In this document: in pieces, positions 11,109 through 25,100 of the stretch
Layout: the number at the start of each line of letters is the position of its first letter
Position numbering within the stretch: the first letter of the stretch is position 1
Source of the DNA: Echinococcus granulosus
Lineage: Eukaryota > Platyhelminthes > Cestoda > Cyclophyllidea > Taeniidae
Assembly (NCBI RefSeq): GCF_000524195.1
Contig: NW_020170395.1
Span: 1,062,814 to 1,126,813, forward strand
Direction: 5' to 3'
DNA: 64,000 bases
Notes under the pieces: generated by a model
Databases searched by the model: none
Told to the model about the DNA's origin: nothing
Seen by the model: the letters and a program-made list of their open reading frames with translations, nothing else
Program-made: the position numbers and the translations under genes

Positions 11109-13187
11109 TTAAAGGTTTGGTTTTGAATACGTTGGGTTAGAACGTGATTGAGAAGCTGGTTCTGGTTGTTCCTTCTGCATACTTCTTGCGTCAACCATTT
11201 CATAAGGCGTATCAGCAGATTCTAGCGCTATTTCCTGACGTTGTCTATTTTGATGGCTTTGATGCAAATTTGGGTATTCCACAGTGAACGATTTACGCGT
11301 TTGCGTATGCTCTTTACTCCATCTGTGTTGAACAGTCACACCCTTGTCTATGGATAACTTCGAAAATCTTTGATTTGGCATTGCTATGTTCGAAGACGAA
11401 GGCATCATGCTTCCTTCCTCTTCCCCACCATCCCTCTTATCATGAGTATCCATCTGACGGATCTGTTTATCCGCTGAAGATAATGGAATGGGCACCTGTG
11501 AATTTCTACTCATAGGCAGTGCCTCAGGAATCAGGGAAAGTTTGGGTTGGGAAGATTTTTGACCACTTCTTGCGAGGTTAGGCAGATCTGCCTTAACTTT
11601 ATCTTGGCCTATATCTGCAAGAGGATGAGGAAGCCCTATGCTTTCTGAATCGAGGGAAGCAATGATTGAAGATCTCTTCTTAAAAGTCATCTTGAGAGGC
11701 TCCGTCATCCCATCTCGTTCATCTTTTAGATGCCAACTCCCCTTCTCTGAAAGTCTACTTAATGATTGATGTGTAAGCGGACTTCTAAGGTCTGTATCCA
11801 TTACAGGAAGAGGTTCGAGTTCCACGTTCTCAGTTGGCTCAGATTTGAGTGTTACATTATCGTCATTTGTTTGAGAGGTTTCTACACTGGGGGATGATAT
11901 TAAGACAATCGGAGGCACTGGTTCATTTGACGGCATCCTTAGAGGTGACTGTAGGTGTGAATCCTTTACGCCTTCATTCTCGAGATCCCCAGTGAATTCG
12001 CTCCACGAGATCTGATCCAACGTGTCGGGGGAGAAAAGTGGAAATTTCAAGGCTTTCATCGTGAGTCTAGGATCTGTTCGCTTCTTAAAGACCATTTTTT
12101 GATGTTGTAAGGGAAGTTCTGTGCCCACCGGTTCACGCTCAATGATTGGGGGCTCTAGTTCGGTTTCGTTCTCGTTCATTGTGGGTTTTCTAACCAACCC
12201 CTGCTCACCTGAATGATCGGAGTACCTAAATAATCGACTCTTCATTGGTATGTACCGTATTTGCACCCCAAAATCTCTCTCTAAATCTTTAGAAGATTGG
12301 GCTTTTATTAGAGTGGTCTTAGAATCCGCAGGGCTTCCCAATATAGTCTGAGCATGAGGTGGCCTCAGAGAGGTTAACTTTTCCTGGTCACCCCTCACCG
12401 GTGCCTCTGCATTAGTTGTTCTTTTTCCCCCAATAATTAGTAATTTTCTTTTTTCGGCCTCCTGGTGGTCTATTTCCCCACCGGCTTGTTTTTCCAGCTC
12501 ACCAACAATATCTACATTGGGCACCTTTTCTTCCGCAAATTCTACCTTTTTCTCTTCTCCCATTTCGGTCTTTTCTTTATTTGGTGGATTAATTTCTGTT
12601 CTAGCACCCACCAATGGCCTCTTCATAGGCTTCCAAACCCATTGCCTTCGTCTCTCAAGCTCTTTTACTTTTGTTCCCGCCAAATCTCTGATATAACTCA
12701 GTCTACCCCTCAATTGCTTCCATAAGAGCCGTCCTTTCGAGTGGGTTATTGATTTAAGACCCTTTAATCGCTCATTATCTATGGATTCTATTTTTTCAAG
12801 GACACGTTGGATGATAGTCTGTCTGAGAGATCTTAAAAACTCTTCATTCTCTTTTCCTCTCGTATTGATATCAATGAAAAGTTTTTTATCTGCTCTATCA
12901 CCTATGCATATTTCCTCTTGATATGCCAGCTCATCTTCTCTTCCTGTTACTCTTTTATCATGATCCTTGGCATCAAAGCACACTTCTTGATGTATGGGTT
13001 GTTCGCTTGCTTCAATTGTTTGCTCAGCAATGCATTGATCGCCTGAGCTAGATTCCTCTAGATCTACTGGTTGAACTGCTACTTCGCAGGCGGTAGTCCT
13101 AATGGACGTTCTTTCGTCAATTTTTCGCAATATCCAATGCACAATGCAAGCTCCGCAAGTTTTCGCTAAGATGAGTGTGATAAGCAA
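11109..13187 (-). CDS. Last exon: transmembrane segment and long cytoplasmic tail
   Basis: A 2079-nt exon begins after the acceptor CTTTTCTTTTAG, in phase 0, and encodes 692 residues to a TAA. It opens with LLITLILAKTCGACIVHWIL, a likely membrane span followed by RKIDER, as expected for a stop-transfer. The next part is charged, with a basic helical-looking region at about residues 105-190. The rest is rich in Ser, Pro, Glu and Lys and looks disordered. The motif KM(V/T)FKKR occurs twice, near residues 364-370 and 499-505. There is no ATG near the 5' end, which agrees with it being an internal or last exon and not a gene of its own. No catalytic domain was seen. Confidence 0.8.
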   Translation of the reverse strand: MLITLILAKTCGACIVHWILRKIDERTSIRTTACEVAVQPVDLEESSSGDQCIAEQTIEASEQPIHQEVCFDAKDHDKRVTGREDELAYQEEICIGDRADKKLFIDINTRGKENEEFLRSLRQTIIQRVLEKIESIDNERLKGLKSITHSKGRLLWKQLRGRLSYIRDLAGTKVKELERRRQWVWKPMKRPLVGARTEINPPNKEKTEMGEEKKVEFAEEKVPNVDIVGELEKQAGGEIDHQEAEKRKLLIIGGKRTTNAEAPVRGDQEKLTSLRPPHAQTILGSPADSKTTLIKAQSSKDLERDFGVQIRYIPMKSRLFRYSDHSGEQGLVRKPTMNENETELEPPIIEREPVGTELPLQHQKMVFKKRTDPRLTMKALKFPLFSPDTLDQISWSEFTGDLENEGVKDSHLQSPLRMPSNEPVPPIVLISSPSVETSQTNDDNVTLKSEPTENVELEPLPVMDTDLRSPLTHQSLSRLSEKGSWHLKDERDGMTEPLKMTFKKRSSIIASLDSESIGLPHPLADIGQDKVKADLPNLARSGQKSSQPKLSLIPEALPMSRNSQVPIPLSSADKQIRQMDTHDKRDGGEEEGSMMPSSSNIAMPNQRFSKLSIDKGVTVQHRWSKEHTQTRKSFTVEYPNLHQSHQNRQRQEIALESADTPYEMVDARSMQKEQPEPASQSRSNPTYSKPNL

Positions 13188-16100
13188 CTAAAAGAAAAGA
13201 GGTAATACTTGTAATTAGCCAGGAATGATGTAGTTTATTAGGGTCTGAATGGTTTACCATCTTATTATTCCATATTTGAAGAGAAACAGGTAAGCTGGAA
13301 TTTAACCTTTCATCCGTCTCCAAAAATAAGGCGCTGGGTCACTGAGACATGTCTAAAGTTATGTCCCGATAAAAAATGCACGTATTTGCCAGCATTTGAA
13401 ATAATGGTGTATTGGAAAGCTTAAGCGTCAAATCAGAAGTAATCGAAGCTTCCATTACTGCAGCAACGTCGGGTTTCGCCACTGGGATTAGCACTCAAAT
13501 ACTTAACCTCTAATGATATTAGCTTCCACAATCAAAGGGGTGCTCACATCGCGAGCAATTTTAACGTGTCCTTACAAACAACAGAAAAAATAATTTCTGA
13601 TTTAAAGTTTCTATTTAGCTATATTTGGGTACAGAGCTTTGATCTTTGGACCCCTCGAATGCACATATAAAAAAACTTCACTTTTTAAAAATATTTGGTG
13701 AAAGTCAGTTATTAATCGATATTAGTTAATATACGCGTGAATTGTTATTGTGGAAACTATGCACTCTCTCAGACTAACAACGTTCCGGGACTTTAAGTGT
13801 ATTTTAGAACAATATTTTATCAGCTCCTGCAACAAAGAATTCATTTTTAACTTAATTTACATAAAAGAGGACACTGAGGCAATTCTGCATAGATGTTAGC
13901 ATTTGGGCAAAACAAAGAAGGGGAAGGGGAGTTAATTGGTCCAAAAGTGGGAAACCTAGACAAAAAATCTGCTCCTGCCGATCAGCCCCTGCGCAAGATG
14001 CGCAAGAAAATGCGTTCCCGAGGGGGAATGTAAGGAAGGCGTTTGATTGCAGGGCTTCACTGTGGTCTGTCCAAAATAGAAAAAGCTTTGATCTGCCGGT
14101 TACCCGTCTAGACAGAATCCCCCTTCGTCCATCAGCAGGAACGCTCAAGATCTAATTTTAAAAAGGGCAAAATCTACTTACAGGATGGCGCTAACAGACT
14201 TGATGCTGTTGATGTACCTATAAGAATGCTATCAAATGTTTAAAACCCATTGATTGAATTTACGCCTATGCACTTTTTTGGGAATCTTAAAAATGCGGTT
14301 GACCATTTTCTTGAATATAATTTTTTTTCTGATATTGAGTAGCTCAAAGGACGAATAAGTGTAAAACAGCTTATTTGAAACCGGAAAATTGAAAACCACA
14401 CATCAATCCATGTGCAAAATGAATAAAGTGCTATTAAGCATGGCCTTTTTTGGCCGGCCAAGAAAAGTAATCAGGTCTTATCGTGAATGGAGGCTCTAAA
14501 TGAATTTGGACCAAGGCGCTACTAACCGCGAGTACCGAACAGAATTTAAATAAACGCCTACTAAGGCCGTACAGTGATGGAGGTTAAATGAACTTCTCTA
14601 TGATTTCAAGACAATTGTAAATCAAGATTAATTTAGAATTTGGTATGAGATTTTCAAGAATTATGCTTGATTAGATATATGGAACTGGGCTGAAATACAC
14701 TTATTTGGGGAATTGAAACACATTTAATGGATGCTTTCAAGTCGTGTTTCCTTCAAACATGCCTACATACACTACGCTTCGACGTTTATTTCTATTTTTC
14801 ATCGGTGAGCTGGCAAAATGGACGCTGTATACGACTTATGATTCCGATTCTTTTCAATGCTTTTAAGCTGCTTTTATGTCTGTGATCTTTGATGGACAGA
14901 TAACCAGCTATAGGTCGAAAGAGATGAGTTTGAACCCTTACAATGGGCAGTACTGAGGTGATTTCTATGTGGATCTACAATAAGAATTAGTTGACTTACT
15001 TCGAGTGCGACGATCAGCAGGAATATATACAATCGATTAAAATAGAAAATTTCGTTTCTAAACAGTCCAGTCATGCGAAGTGTGCTACAGGGAAGCAGTT
15101 CATCACACGGTAGGATCTGGAATGAGAAAAGACCACATATTCAATGAGGGAAGTTTAATCAAAGTTGACTGAACATTGAAAGGAGCACCTATTAATTTTG
15201 CGGAATTTTTGCGACAATAAATAAAAGTTAGGTATCAACGTCACTAAAAAATTCTTCTTCAGTTTCAAGTACTTTTATAACTAAAGTAAAACTGTATTGA
15301 AGTCGGTGTGCTCATATGTACATTATGGGAGACATGTCCTAGGATTACCAGCAAGAATAGTGTATCAAAATTAGTAGTTTACGTTAAGCCGGGGGGGGGG
15401 GGGAATTTTTGACAACATTAAATTTTAGTGTTCCTAATTCCAGTAAATCCCTATTACGTTCAGATTTGCAGTAATTTTCAGATCTAGCTTGGTTACCGCA
15501 TATTCACTAGGCTTAGCACGCTGCCTCACAATGCATGAACCTGGAATAAGGGCTGCATCCCATCTGAAAGAAGTAAACCTGTTTTCGCTTTAGTAGGCGA
15601 AGGAGGAGCGGGATATAGCAACTACCGCTAAACTTTTCCATAGAAACTTGTTGATTGGATCGAGTGCGCCTGCACGTAGATAAAGAAGGCGGTAGTGTTT
15701 GCATCCCCATCTTCTTCCATCCCCTCGTTCGCCCCTTTCGTCATGTTAGTTGCTATGGCTATCAAACTGAAATCCATCCCTCGCCACCCTTTTGGCACTA
15801 CCCGCCTACCCCTCCTCCCCTTCTTTACTTAAAAGATCTCGGCTGCTCAAACACGTGGAAGCGTTGTCTTCATGGGCCTCGAATGGCATTAGTACCAAGG
15901 GAAGGGGGAAAGGGTGGTGGATTAAGTGGACATCCTAACGCTATAGCAGTTTGCCTTATTGTCTCAATATTGACACGTATATACATGGCACAGAGCAAGA
16001 GGTAGGAAATAAGGGAGAACAACACGTGGCCTCACTCTATTTTCCTAAACTCCATTAAAACTAATGGAAGGTTAGGCGCATATACATAAATATACCCATG

Positions 16101-19100
16101 GGTGGATGCGAGACAAGTGTCAGGCGCAATACATTAAAAAATACTGAAGAAAGACTCGGTAGTTGAGTGCATATAAATCAAATGATGCTGGACTTGGTAA
16201 AAAGTACCATCACTGAGCTCTCAAAGGTCCTTGTTTGCAGGAGAGTTTAGAAAAAAACTTTTGCTAAACTGACTGAAAAGGCTAGAATCTCAGATACGAG
16301 CTAATGCTTCCCTCTCGACAAAGCTGGATTGCATGAAGTGCCTTTTTTGCTACTCTGTAAAGGATATTTGCTAAATCATTTTTCGTGTTATGCGAGTGAA
16401 CAGCAAATCTTATTCTACAGAAAGCAAGATTCATATCCTGCCTTAAGCTCAAAAGTATGATTTAAGCAGAGCGTAAATATAGTCTTGCAAGAGGTAAATT
16501 GTTGTTTGTTACTTCTTCAGAGATCCCGAAGCAGGGATGAGGCTTCTTACTGGGAACGCTGCTCGAATCTTCAGTGTAGGTAGTATCATTCAGACACTGA
16601 CGACGTCGCCATCGATATCGGCTGATGCCACAGCTCTTCTCGCGACATTCGCTGGACTGCGTCCAACTAGACCATACTCCGCGTGGCGTTTCACAGTAAG
16701 TGCCTGATAGAGAAACATCAAAAAGACTCAACTAAGGAGACTGGCAGTAGCTCCAGTTTGTGCATTGTGATACCACCCCTCACACTCCCCATTACAGATT
16801 TGGTCACTCCTAGAGATAGTGGTTTTGCATAGGTAAAAGAGTTGCAAAACCGGATTATTTTGGTACTTATATAACTTTAAACAATTTCCATTTGATAACA
16901 GTTAAAGTTGAACTCGATATCAATATCAGGTATGGCAAAAAATCTGCTGCAGCTCTTAATCTAGCAGTGCAAATGGAGGGTTTTTTGAGTAGTTTTTTTT
17001 AAAGTAGAGTAGAATACTTCCAAAAGGGCTTTATTGTGCCTAATAAAAATTGACCTATGCACCCCAATATTAGGTCGGGATAGTTTGCATTAGGAAGTCA
17101 AACATACTCAGGGATGAGTAATCACAGTTACTTTTTCTGAAGTCTTGTAAGGATCAGATGTATTTTGGATTCACTTTTAGGCATAGCATACTGGTACATA
17201 CATATCTTACTTTTTCCCTAAGTACTTATTTATCTATAACTGCAAATAAAAATACACGGTCCCTTCCTCTTTTCCAGTCATTTGTAGAGAATTCTGTGTT
17301 GGGTGGCTAGATGCAACCGAGTGGGCACAGTTTTGCTTATTTTAGTAGTACTTACGGTAAAACTAGTCATTGATGATAAGTTCCTCTATGAGGCCTGTGG
17401 TTGTACCATATGGTATTGCAAACAGACGGTCTGCTGAATAAGGGTTGACAATGGGGAGATATCACGTTCAAATAACAACTCAGCCATCAATCAAGAGAGT
17501 GTGATGGTCATGCAAAGAATTGCAACAGATCGCAACAACTACTTCAATAATCTTGAACCAAACTTTGTTTAATAAATCACTGTATTGGAGATAGAGTTCA
17601 CGGTGTGTAACACGTATGTCATTCGGCTACATGTCGCTCATCGACTAGCTGAGCTTAAAGAGTAGGCTCCAAAGATGGAATATTTTTTCATCAACGATAG
17701 TAGCATTTGTATCCTTTAGGTAGCGGTTAAACTGATTGTTTCAGTAATGTAATTGGTGCCTCCATACCTCTGAGAACTGTTGGTTGACTATCCCCTAAAA
17801 CCTTCTTTGAGAAAGCGGTAATAACACCTCATGCCTGTTTTCGCTCTTAGCGACTTGATGTATGAATTTTTTCCTCACGCAATTGATATCCGGAGATGTT
17901 TATTGTGCCTGTTCGCCTACAAACCACTAGTGCATATTGTTATACTTTGGACACTAGTGGCCACTATAAGTAGGAAGGAAGTTGATATAAAACTGACTCT
18001 CAGATGAAGTGATTAAATATTTTGCGGAAAAATGCCAACAATTTAGAAGTAAACACCACAAAAGAGAACTTCATCAGAATCGATTTTGACTACTATTTGT
18101 TCAACGTAAATATCCCAACTACGACAATTAACAAAACACTTTAAGTATATGTCATCTTTTAAGCCCAAGTAGCATTTGAAGATGCTAAATATGGTAACAG
18201 ATTGTCGGTTCTTTATCAGAGCATGAATTCCCCTTTTCCTACCCGAGGTTGTCGCTGTCTTGGTGAAAGTTGGTTTATACCGGATTCCTCAAGTCGCCAG
18301 GTCTAACATTCTTCCCTCCTGTCTATCGACAAGCCCCGTGTGTACGGGGCCTGCGCGCGTCTGCGCGGGTGCACGCGAAAAGCGCACAAGAGATAAGCGA
18401 AAAATGGTGTATTTCCTACACAGTGAGATGAGTGCTAAGTGGGAGACAGCGCCGCACACCTGGGTATCACTCGCTCCACACTATTGGTCAAGCGTTTTTG
18501 CTAAACCCCACTCTCCACTCCGCACACATTAGGCGAGGAGAGAAAGAGCAAGAGAGCGGGAGCAGGAGAGACGACACAGAAGCACTTATTACTGGAATGC
18601 TGCCCTGCCTGCTCGGCTTATCACTCCTCTCCAATCTCTGCCTTCATACTCAAGGTGCGCGCGTGTGTGCACATTTGTGCGGCCGTACCACCCCTGATCT
18701 GTGCTCATCGAACGCAGGCGAGTGCATAGAGAAGGACGGGATTTGTCCCCGCCCGTCCGCCCCCTCCCTCCTGCGCCTGTCTCTCACTCTCCATTAGCGT
18801 GTGAATCTCGCGTCGTCGTGCTCCTCTGGTGCTATCAGCCCACTGCAATCGCTAGAACCGGCGCCATAGCATTATACACTCACCTAGAGAGGTAGAAGTT
18901 GTGCGCGCGCGCATGCATCCGCGCACAAACATTTAGTTGTACATATATGTATATGCATTCATATATATACATACGCGCAAAAGGGGAAGAGGACAAACTT
19001 TCCTTGTTCATTCACCCATCTAGTGAGGCAAGCAACAAGCAAACAGGAGTGCGTGCGCGCATGCAAGTTTACGAAAAGAGTTAATATTACCATGGCGAGG

Positions 19101-22100
19101 TGCGTGTATTTGTGTGCAGACGATGCTTTTTTGGGAAAGGGAGGAGGAGAAAGAGGAGGAGAGGGGGCAGGGTAGATACGGACCCTCCTATCCCAAAGAT
19201 AAAGTGGGTTGATAGTGTTGAAGCGCGATTGGGTGGAGAGGATTAGTGCGCGCACATACACGCGGTCTAAAAGCCTCGGCGTGGTCTGCTAATTAGAATG
19301 TCTGTGAATAAGTCAGGAATCAACTGAAGTTACCAAATTTCGCCGAGGTTGACTGTTTTCTTGGGCGCGCAAGGGTAAGTATTCCCGTGAATCGGACAAT
19401 CATCAAGTTAAAATAAACGGATTGCGATTGTGGTCAGAAGCTTTGTGCCTCTTGCTACGTAATACGACCGGTATGGAGATAAGGCACTTTTTTGTCTTCA
19501 CCGTCATTTTGACTCATATGGTATCATTATGATGAATAAAAGGGCAACTTTTGGTACTGCTGATTGCCTTTTGATAAATTGCAAATTGAGAGGAGATCGA
19601 GAACCCAGAATGGTGGATGTTAGTAATGGTTGCATTTTTAAATAAATAGTTTTTCAAAGAGTAAAATTGAATAAGAGAACATTCAAGTCCAAAAGAGTCT
19701 GATTTAAATCGTCCTCACTATTGATCTTAGAGTGACGACAGTGTACTAAAATAAAGTACAAATGGGTATACTAAAATAAGTTAAATTAAAGCATTTGCAT
19801 ATTTTGAAGTTGAATCTTAATTGGCAGTGGAGTTTTATCACAGTAATTTCGGGTATTTCTAATAGTGTTCTGCGGATAAGAAACTCATAATGCAACGTTA
19901 GCGAGTCCAACCAATTGGGAAAATATTTAGACGCTGAGGATTTGCGCATCGCCTATCTCCTGCAGGGAGCAAATTAATATTCGTGCCAGTAGCGGTGACA
20001 GAAAAGCTCTGGCCATAAGTACAAAAAGATCAAACGGTTTTAGGCTTCTTTATGAATAAAAAGTTCAAAAATGGACAATGTTGCCCAGTTTACGTGGACG
20101 CAAAATAGCAAACCAAGAAGCTAGTCAAATACACCTTTTTTAGTATGATTCTGCTGAGATTTATGGAAATGATTTAGGACGACTCGTCATACCTAAGCAA
20201 TCATCTTTGTAAAACAATGCATCTTACCATGACAAAGTACTAACCAGCTTAGAAGGCTCTGCAAGCTTCAAATGAAAACTACCTATTTTACGGCTTGAAA
20301 AAAATAATGTGCTAAAGGACGTGAGGGTCTATGGACAAACCAGTTAGTTTCTGGTAGGAAGGCACAAGTCTGTCACGTGATGTGGGTTTTTGACAGCTTG
20401 ACATCAAATAAGGTGTGCCAATTCAGCTGGCCAAAGGATATGCACAATTGAAATGGATCCTATCAACCAATAAGCATAAGTTATTTTAAATTGTTCAGAG
20501 CAGTTTTACTTACCCGTATACATTTGATCACCCCCCAAGGTGGTTGGACAAAGACAAGCCGCTCTGCTAAAGTCAGCCGAACTGATACAATAGCCTCCAT
20601 GCTGACAAGTGATGCTTGCAAGTACCTTTGGGATGGTAGCTCTCGTCCCATTCGTCGTTCCTTCCTCCTCTTCTTCCATTGTTCCAGTTCCACATGGGTC
20701 ATTGAAAAGGGCACAGTTATCATATGGAAGTTGAGGGGAAGGAGCCCATCCTGTGGCACAAATGCATTTGTAGAAATCTGTACCCAACAAAGGATTGCAT
20801 ATGTTCCCCTGGGCAACACCGCAATTCTTGTTTCCGTTTGGTTCTGTCTAAAACACATTTTACTTATAAGTATTAAGTAAAAACTCTAAGCCATCACGCG
20901 TAGGCAATATATTACTTCGTTGAACCTCGTTAAGCAAGCGTTTCTCAGCTGGGCGCAGTCCTTCCCCATATATTCCGCCTTGCAGATACATTTTGGATGC
21001 TGCATGTCCAGTGCCACACAGGTGAGTGTGCCCACTGCAGAACAGGGGGTGTAGCTGCGGACGAAACAGGGATTGATTGCTTTGCATGTCCTTGTTTCCT
21101 GGTCCCACACAAAATCCTTGCGGCAGATGCACTCATAATCATCCTATGGCAATGTAATTTCAATAGTTACTTTTAAATTTTGCTTTTACTCTCCACTTAT
21201 TTGAAAACTTTAGGAGTATTTTGGCTTTTTTAAGACCGATACCTAGTTAATATATTCACTTTTGCGCTTCTTCATTTCTTGATACCAACAGTAAAGACAA
21301 AGAGATGTTTCCAATTTTCTTATTGTTGAGTAATGTGCCATCGAGATATGGCTTTGAATTCCTTTACAACTAATGATTGTGCGTGGAATACGAAGGTATA
21401 TTAAAGGACGATTTTTAAACATAAGCTATATAACGTAGATCTCAGGCTACGGTGGCACAACTAACGTGTCTGCCTCTACTGTCAGTATTGCAATGCTCTG
21501 ACCTCAAAGGGTCCAACCACATTGCAAACATTGGGCATGTCCACGCCAGGAATCCATCGACAGGGCTTCGCGAGACAAGGAGAGGGACAGAATTGGAGAA
21601 GACTCCTCTTCAACTGGAGTGCAGTAAAGGCGTCTTCGTTGGAGTTCATCCGACGGAAGGTCACCCATGACTGGAGAGACGAAAAGCAGGTTTTGACAGT
21701 GATTTTTGAACGGAAACTGGTAGGGCATGAATAAATAATAGGAGCGTTCGGACAGCGGGGTAGCTATGTAGTCGGTTTTTCAACTACGAATCACAAAAGA
21801 TATAATGAATACATTCTTGCAAAAAGATTACTTATTATTTTTCTTAATTAGGCGAACAAAATTTGTTTGTGTAAACGTGGTGTTCTATAATGTCCAATCC
21901 CTGTCTTCGGTAATTTCTAACATTAATGCGACATGGTGCCCGCATGTCTGGTCTAATAACTTCATCTTGCAAACCTAAAGAATGTGAACAGCGAAATACA
22001 TAAAATTTGTGCAATTTGTTGGTTCTCTCGGGGTCTTACCAAGCATGCAACTGTTTTACCTATTGTGGAAAATGGACTACTGTGGTGGATGCAGCCACCT

Positions 22101-25100
22101 ATTTCGTCACTGGTGTCTGCGAGAAAAAAACATCACTGACGTCAATCATTGTCGGCTCTCCTTAATCGATGTTCGGAATATAAATAAATTCGTGAATTGT
22201 CGGAGCTTCGCCAATCTTTTTCCCAAAAAATTGCTAAAATGGTCCACTTTTCTTCAAATAAAAAGTAAGAAGTTGTGTAAACAGCCCTGGAATTCTTTCG
22301 TATCAGACTCGATTTGATTCTTAAACCGGAATTCATGCATTTACTTGCCCTCCTTGCTTGGTTGGGTATGGATGGTTTAGCAATCATGTCAAATCTTGCA
22401 TTCATATCACACCTTGTTATTGCACACCAGGAATAAGGTGTAAGAGTATTCAGATATTTTATGTGTTAAACAAGATTTTTCGAGCAATAAGTATGCGACT
22501 TAAACAAAGTGCTTATTAATTTTTTGCCTTAAGCATCTTCCAAGTCAGTGTAGGATCTATAGACGATCAGTATTTTAGTCGAGCCTCTTTGCCGACTCCT
22601 AATATTTAGTATGAGCTTTTAAATATATTAAATTTCCCAATGCTAAAAGAATGAACGTATCGTAGGGTATTTTTCTGCAGAGAGAGAAGGTTTCATATTT
22701 GTCTTCGATATAGCTTTGACTTTACGAATAAATACAGCTAATTACAATTCTTCGGTCATTAAATTGAAGAGTTCTACCAACTCATATACCAAATTATTCA
22801 TTCCCGCGAGCATCCCCATAAGTAAATTCAACCTGTTTGCTATGTTGAAAAAATGATCCCGATTAATGGCCATGTCAACTTAATTAATGCTTAACAAACA
22901 AACATTTCTTTAGGGCCACATGTATAACACAACGGTATGGTTGCACTGGCATAAAGTACCCTGAATTCCATTTGCATTCTTCAAATAATCCGTAGTGAAT
23001 TTATCGTTTACCCTTATCCTCACATCAAGTTACATCGCATTTTGGCATTCTATCTTATACAACAAGCTGGTTTAAAATTGTATATAAATGAAAAAGTAAT
23101 TAACGGAATTTATTTTGAAATCAATGCAAAGAACCACATTCTGCGATCGTTTAAAAAACCACAATTTCACTCCCATTCCTTCCAAACGTGTGTCTTGATT
23201 TCTAGTTGAAACTAACCTCATGACGGTCTAAATGCTTATCGCTCGGGGTCTGTGAATCTTTGCCTGTCAAAAACACTTACCTAAGTTAAACATTTCAAAC
23301 ATCCTTACCAAATCTGAAGGCTTGATAAACGTTAAACAAACAAATCATGTCAGTGAGGACCTTCTTATACAGAGCCTAAACATGACCTGCTTTTGTATGG
23401 TGACAACTTTGTTCGTTGGACTAGTATTCGGATAAAATTTCAGGTATTTTGTTGCACAACCAAAACATCATTTATGTTTACGCAAATAATGACTTTGTGA
23501 AGTAGTGATAAATAACCGAAAGCGATGCATAAATATTCGCAGTAGAATAGATGACTACCTAGAATCATTCAATCTAGCCTTATACGAATTAAGCGAATCA
23601 ACAATGATGGCTGTTTCGCAACTCTTCATAAGACCTCAAAATATAAAAGTAATTCTCAGTATGCTGTAATTTACTTAATTAAAAGACACAGGATGCTTTC
23701 GTTGCATGGATATAGCAACACCCCCGACGGCTAGTTGGATAATGCCTTACATCGTAATTGATGTAAAACAGTCTATTCAGTGAAGAGTCCCCATTCACAG
23801 ACGGAGTTGCCTCATATTTGTTTGCAAAATTTCAAACTTCAAAAACTATATTCTATCCATCCACTTTAGTTAGCAATACTTTTCAATTACTGAATGTGCC
23901 TTTTTTCTGAGCTATTTCTTAGTGGCTCACATGCTCAGTTCCACCATCATCCTTGCAAGCACAATCGTCCTCTCGTCAATCTCAATGCCTTATTTAGAGA
24001 CTTTACCAACTGTTAAGACAAATGGTGAAATAGACCTCAGTGAAGCTCCGTTTAAAAATGGTTCAATCAAGTACTCCTTCAAGGTCTAGCTTTCCTGGCA
24101 GCTTTACCAGTAAGTAGTCAGCTAAAGCTGTGTAAATATGCATACGCGCATCACCAGCACTGAAAGGTAAGCAACAATCGTTCGACTTCGTCTCTTGTGT
24201 AGCAGTGAAACCTCAAGAAGTCTCTGTCAGGGGATTAGTGCAAATAGTCAGCGTTGGAAACCTACGCATCTTCTCGTCAGTTGTTCGACTTAAAAGGATG
24301 TGACTTAAATACTGGGTGCGCACAACTGTAACTGCTTTAGCCAGTTAGTTAGTGCTCTAAATATCCAGCAATAAATACCTGATTATCCAATGAAATCTTA
24401 TTTACAGATAGTCCTGTTTCGCGTCCTATTACTGTAAATTTTGTATTCTACCTACAGAGTCTAGTTATCAGGGTTTTCAATTAAGAGATGTTTCTACTTC
24501 TGAGCCAAATAAAGACCGATCAGTAAACTCGAATCGGAACCCCACCAATTGTTTAATTGATAACATTCCTTAAAAATCGGTTTAGGGATTGAACAAGGCA
24601 AGCCCATTGGGATTTGGAAAGATAATCATTCAGGGTGGCAAATACATTCAACTGTATCATCGTTCCTACAGGCTATTCTTAACAAAGACGTTAAGTTAGA
24701 TTCTTCAGTTCAATTGCTATCGGCTGCAATAATAACCAAAAGATTTAAAGCCTAATGAGTGTAATGCAAATGAAACTCTGTTTGAAAGTGGATTGGTTAA
24801 GAATGATTACATTGCTGCCACAAAGCTCTAACTTTTCCATCTGACCACAAAGTGCTGAGCTCTTCAGATAATTCGTTACAGGATGATATGAATGGGTAAG
24901 GGAGGACATGAGAAAGGTAGCAGTGACAAATTGGATAGGTGGTATGGGTAACAGTGCAATGTGGAAATTTTGAAATAACGTCGCATTTTCCTTCTGAGGA
25001 TGGCTCAATGGACCTAGGGAAAATTAAGGCTTCATCCACAACATTGTAGAGTGCATTTCTAATTTCTCTCAATGGTTTTTGATCGCAGAATGATTCTATT

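Noticed and set aside
18260..19261. Open frames of 60-121 codons in the CpG-rich island
   Set aside because: All frames are open in GC-rich text and the proteins are low-complexity; no splice or domain support.
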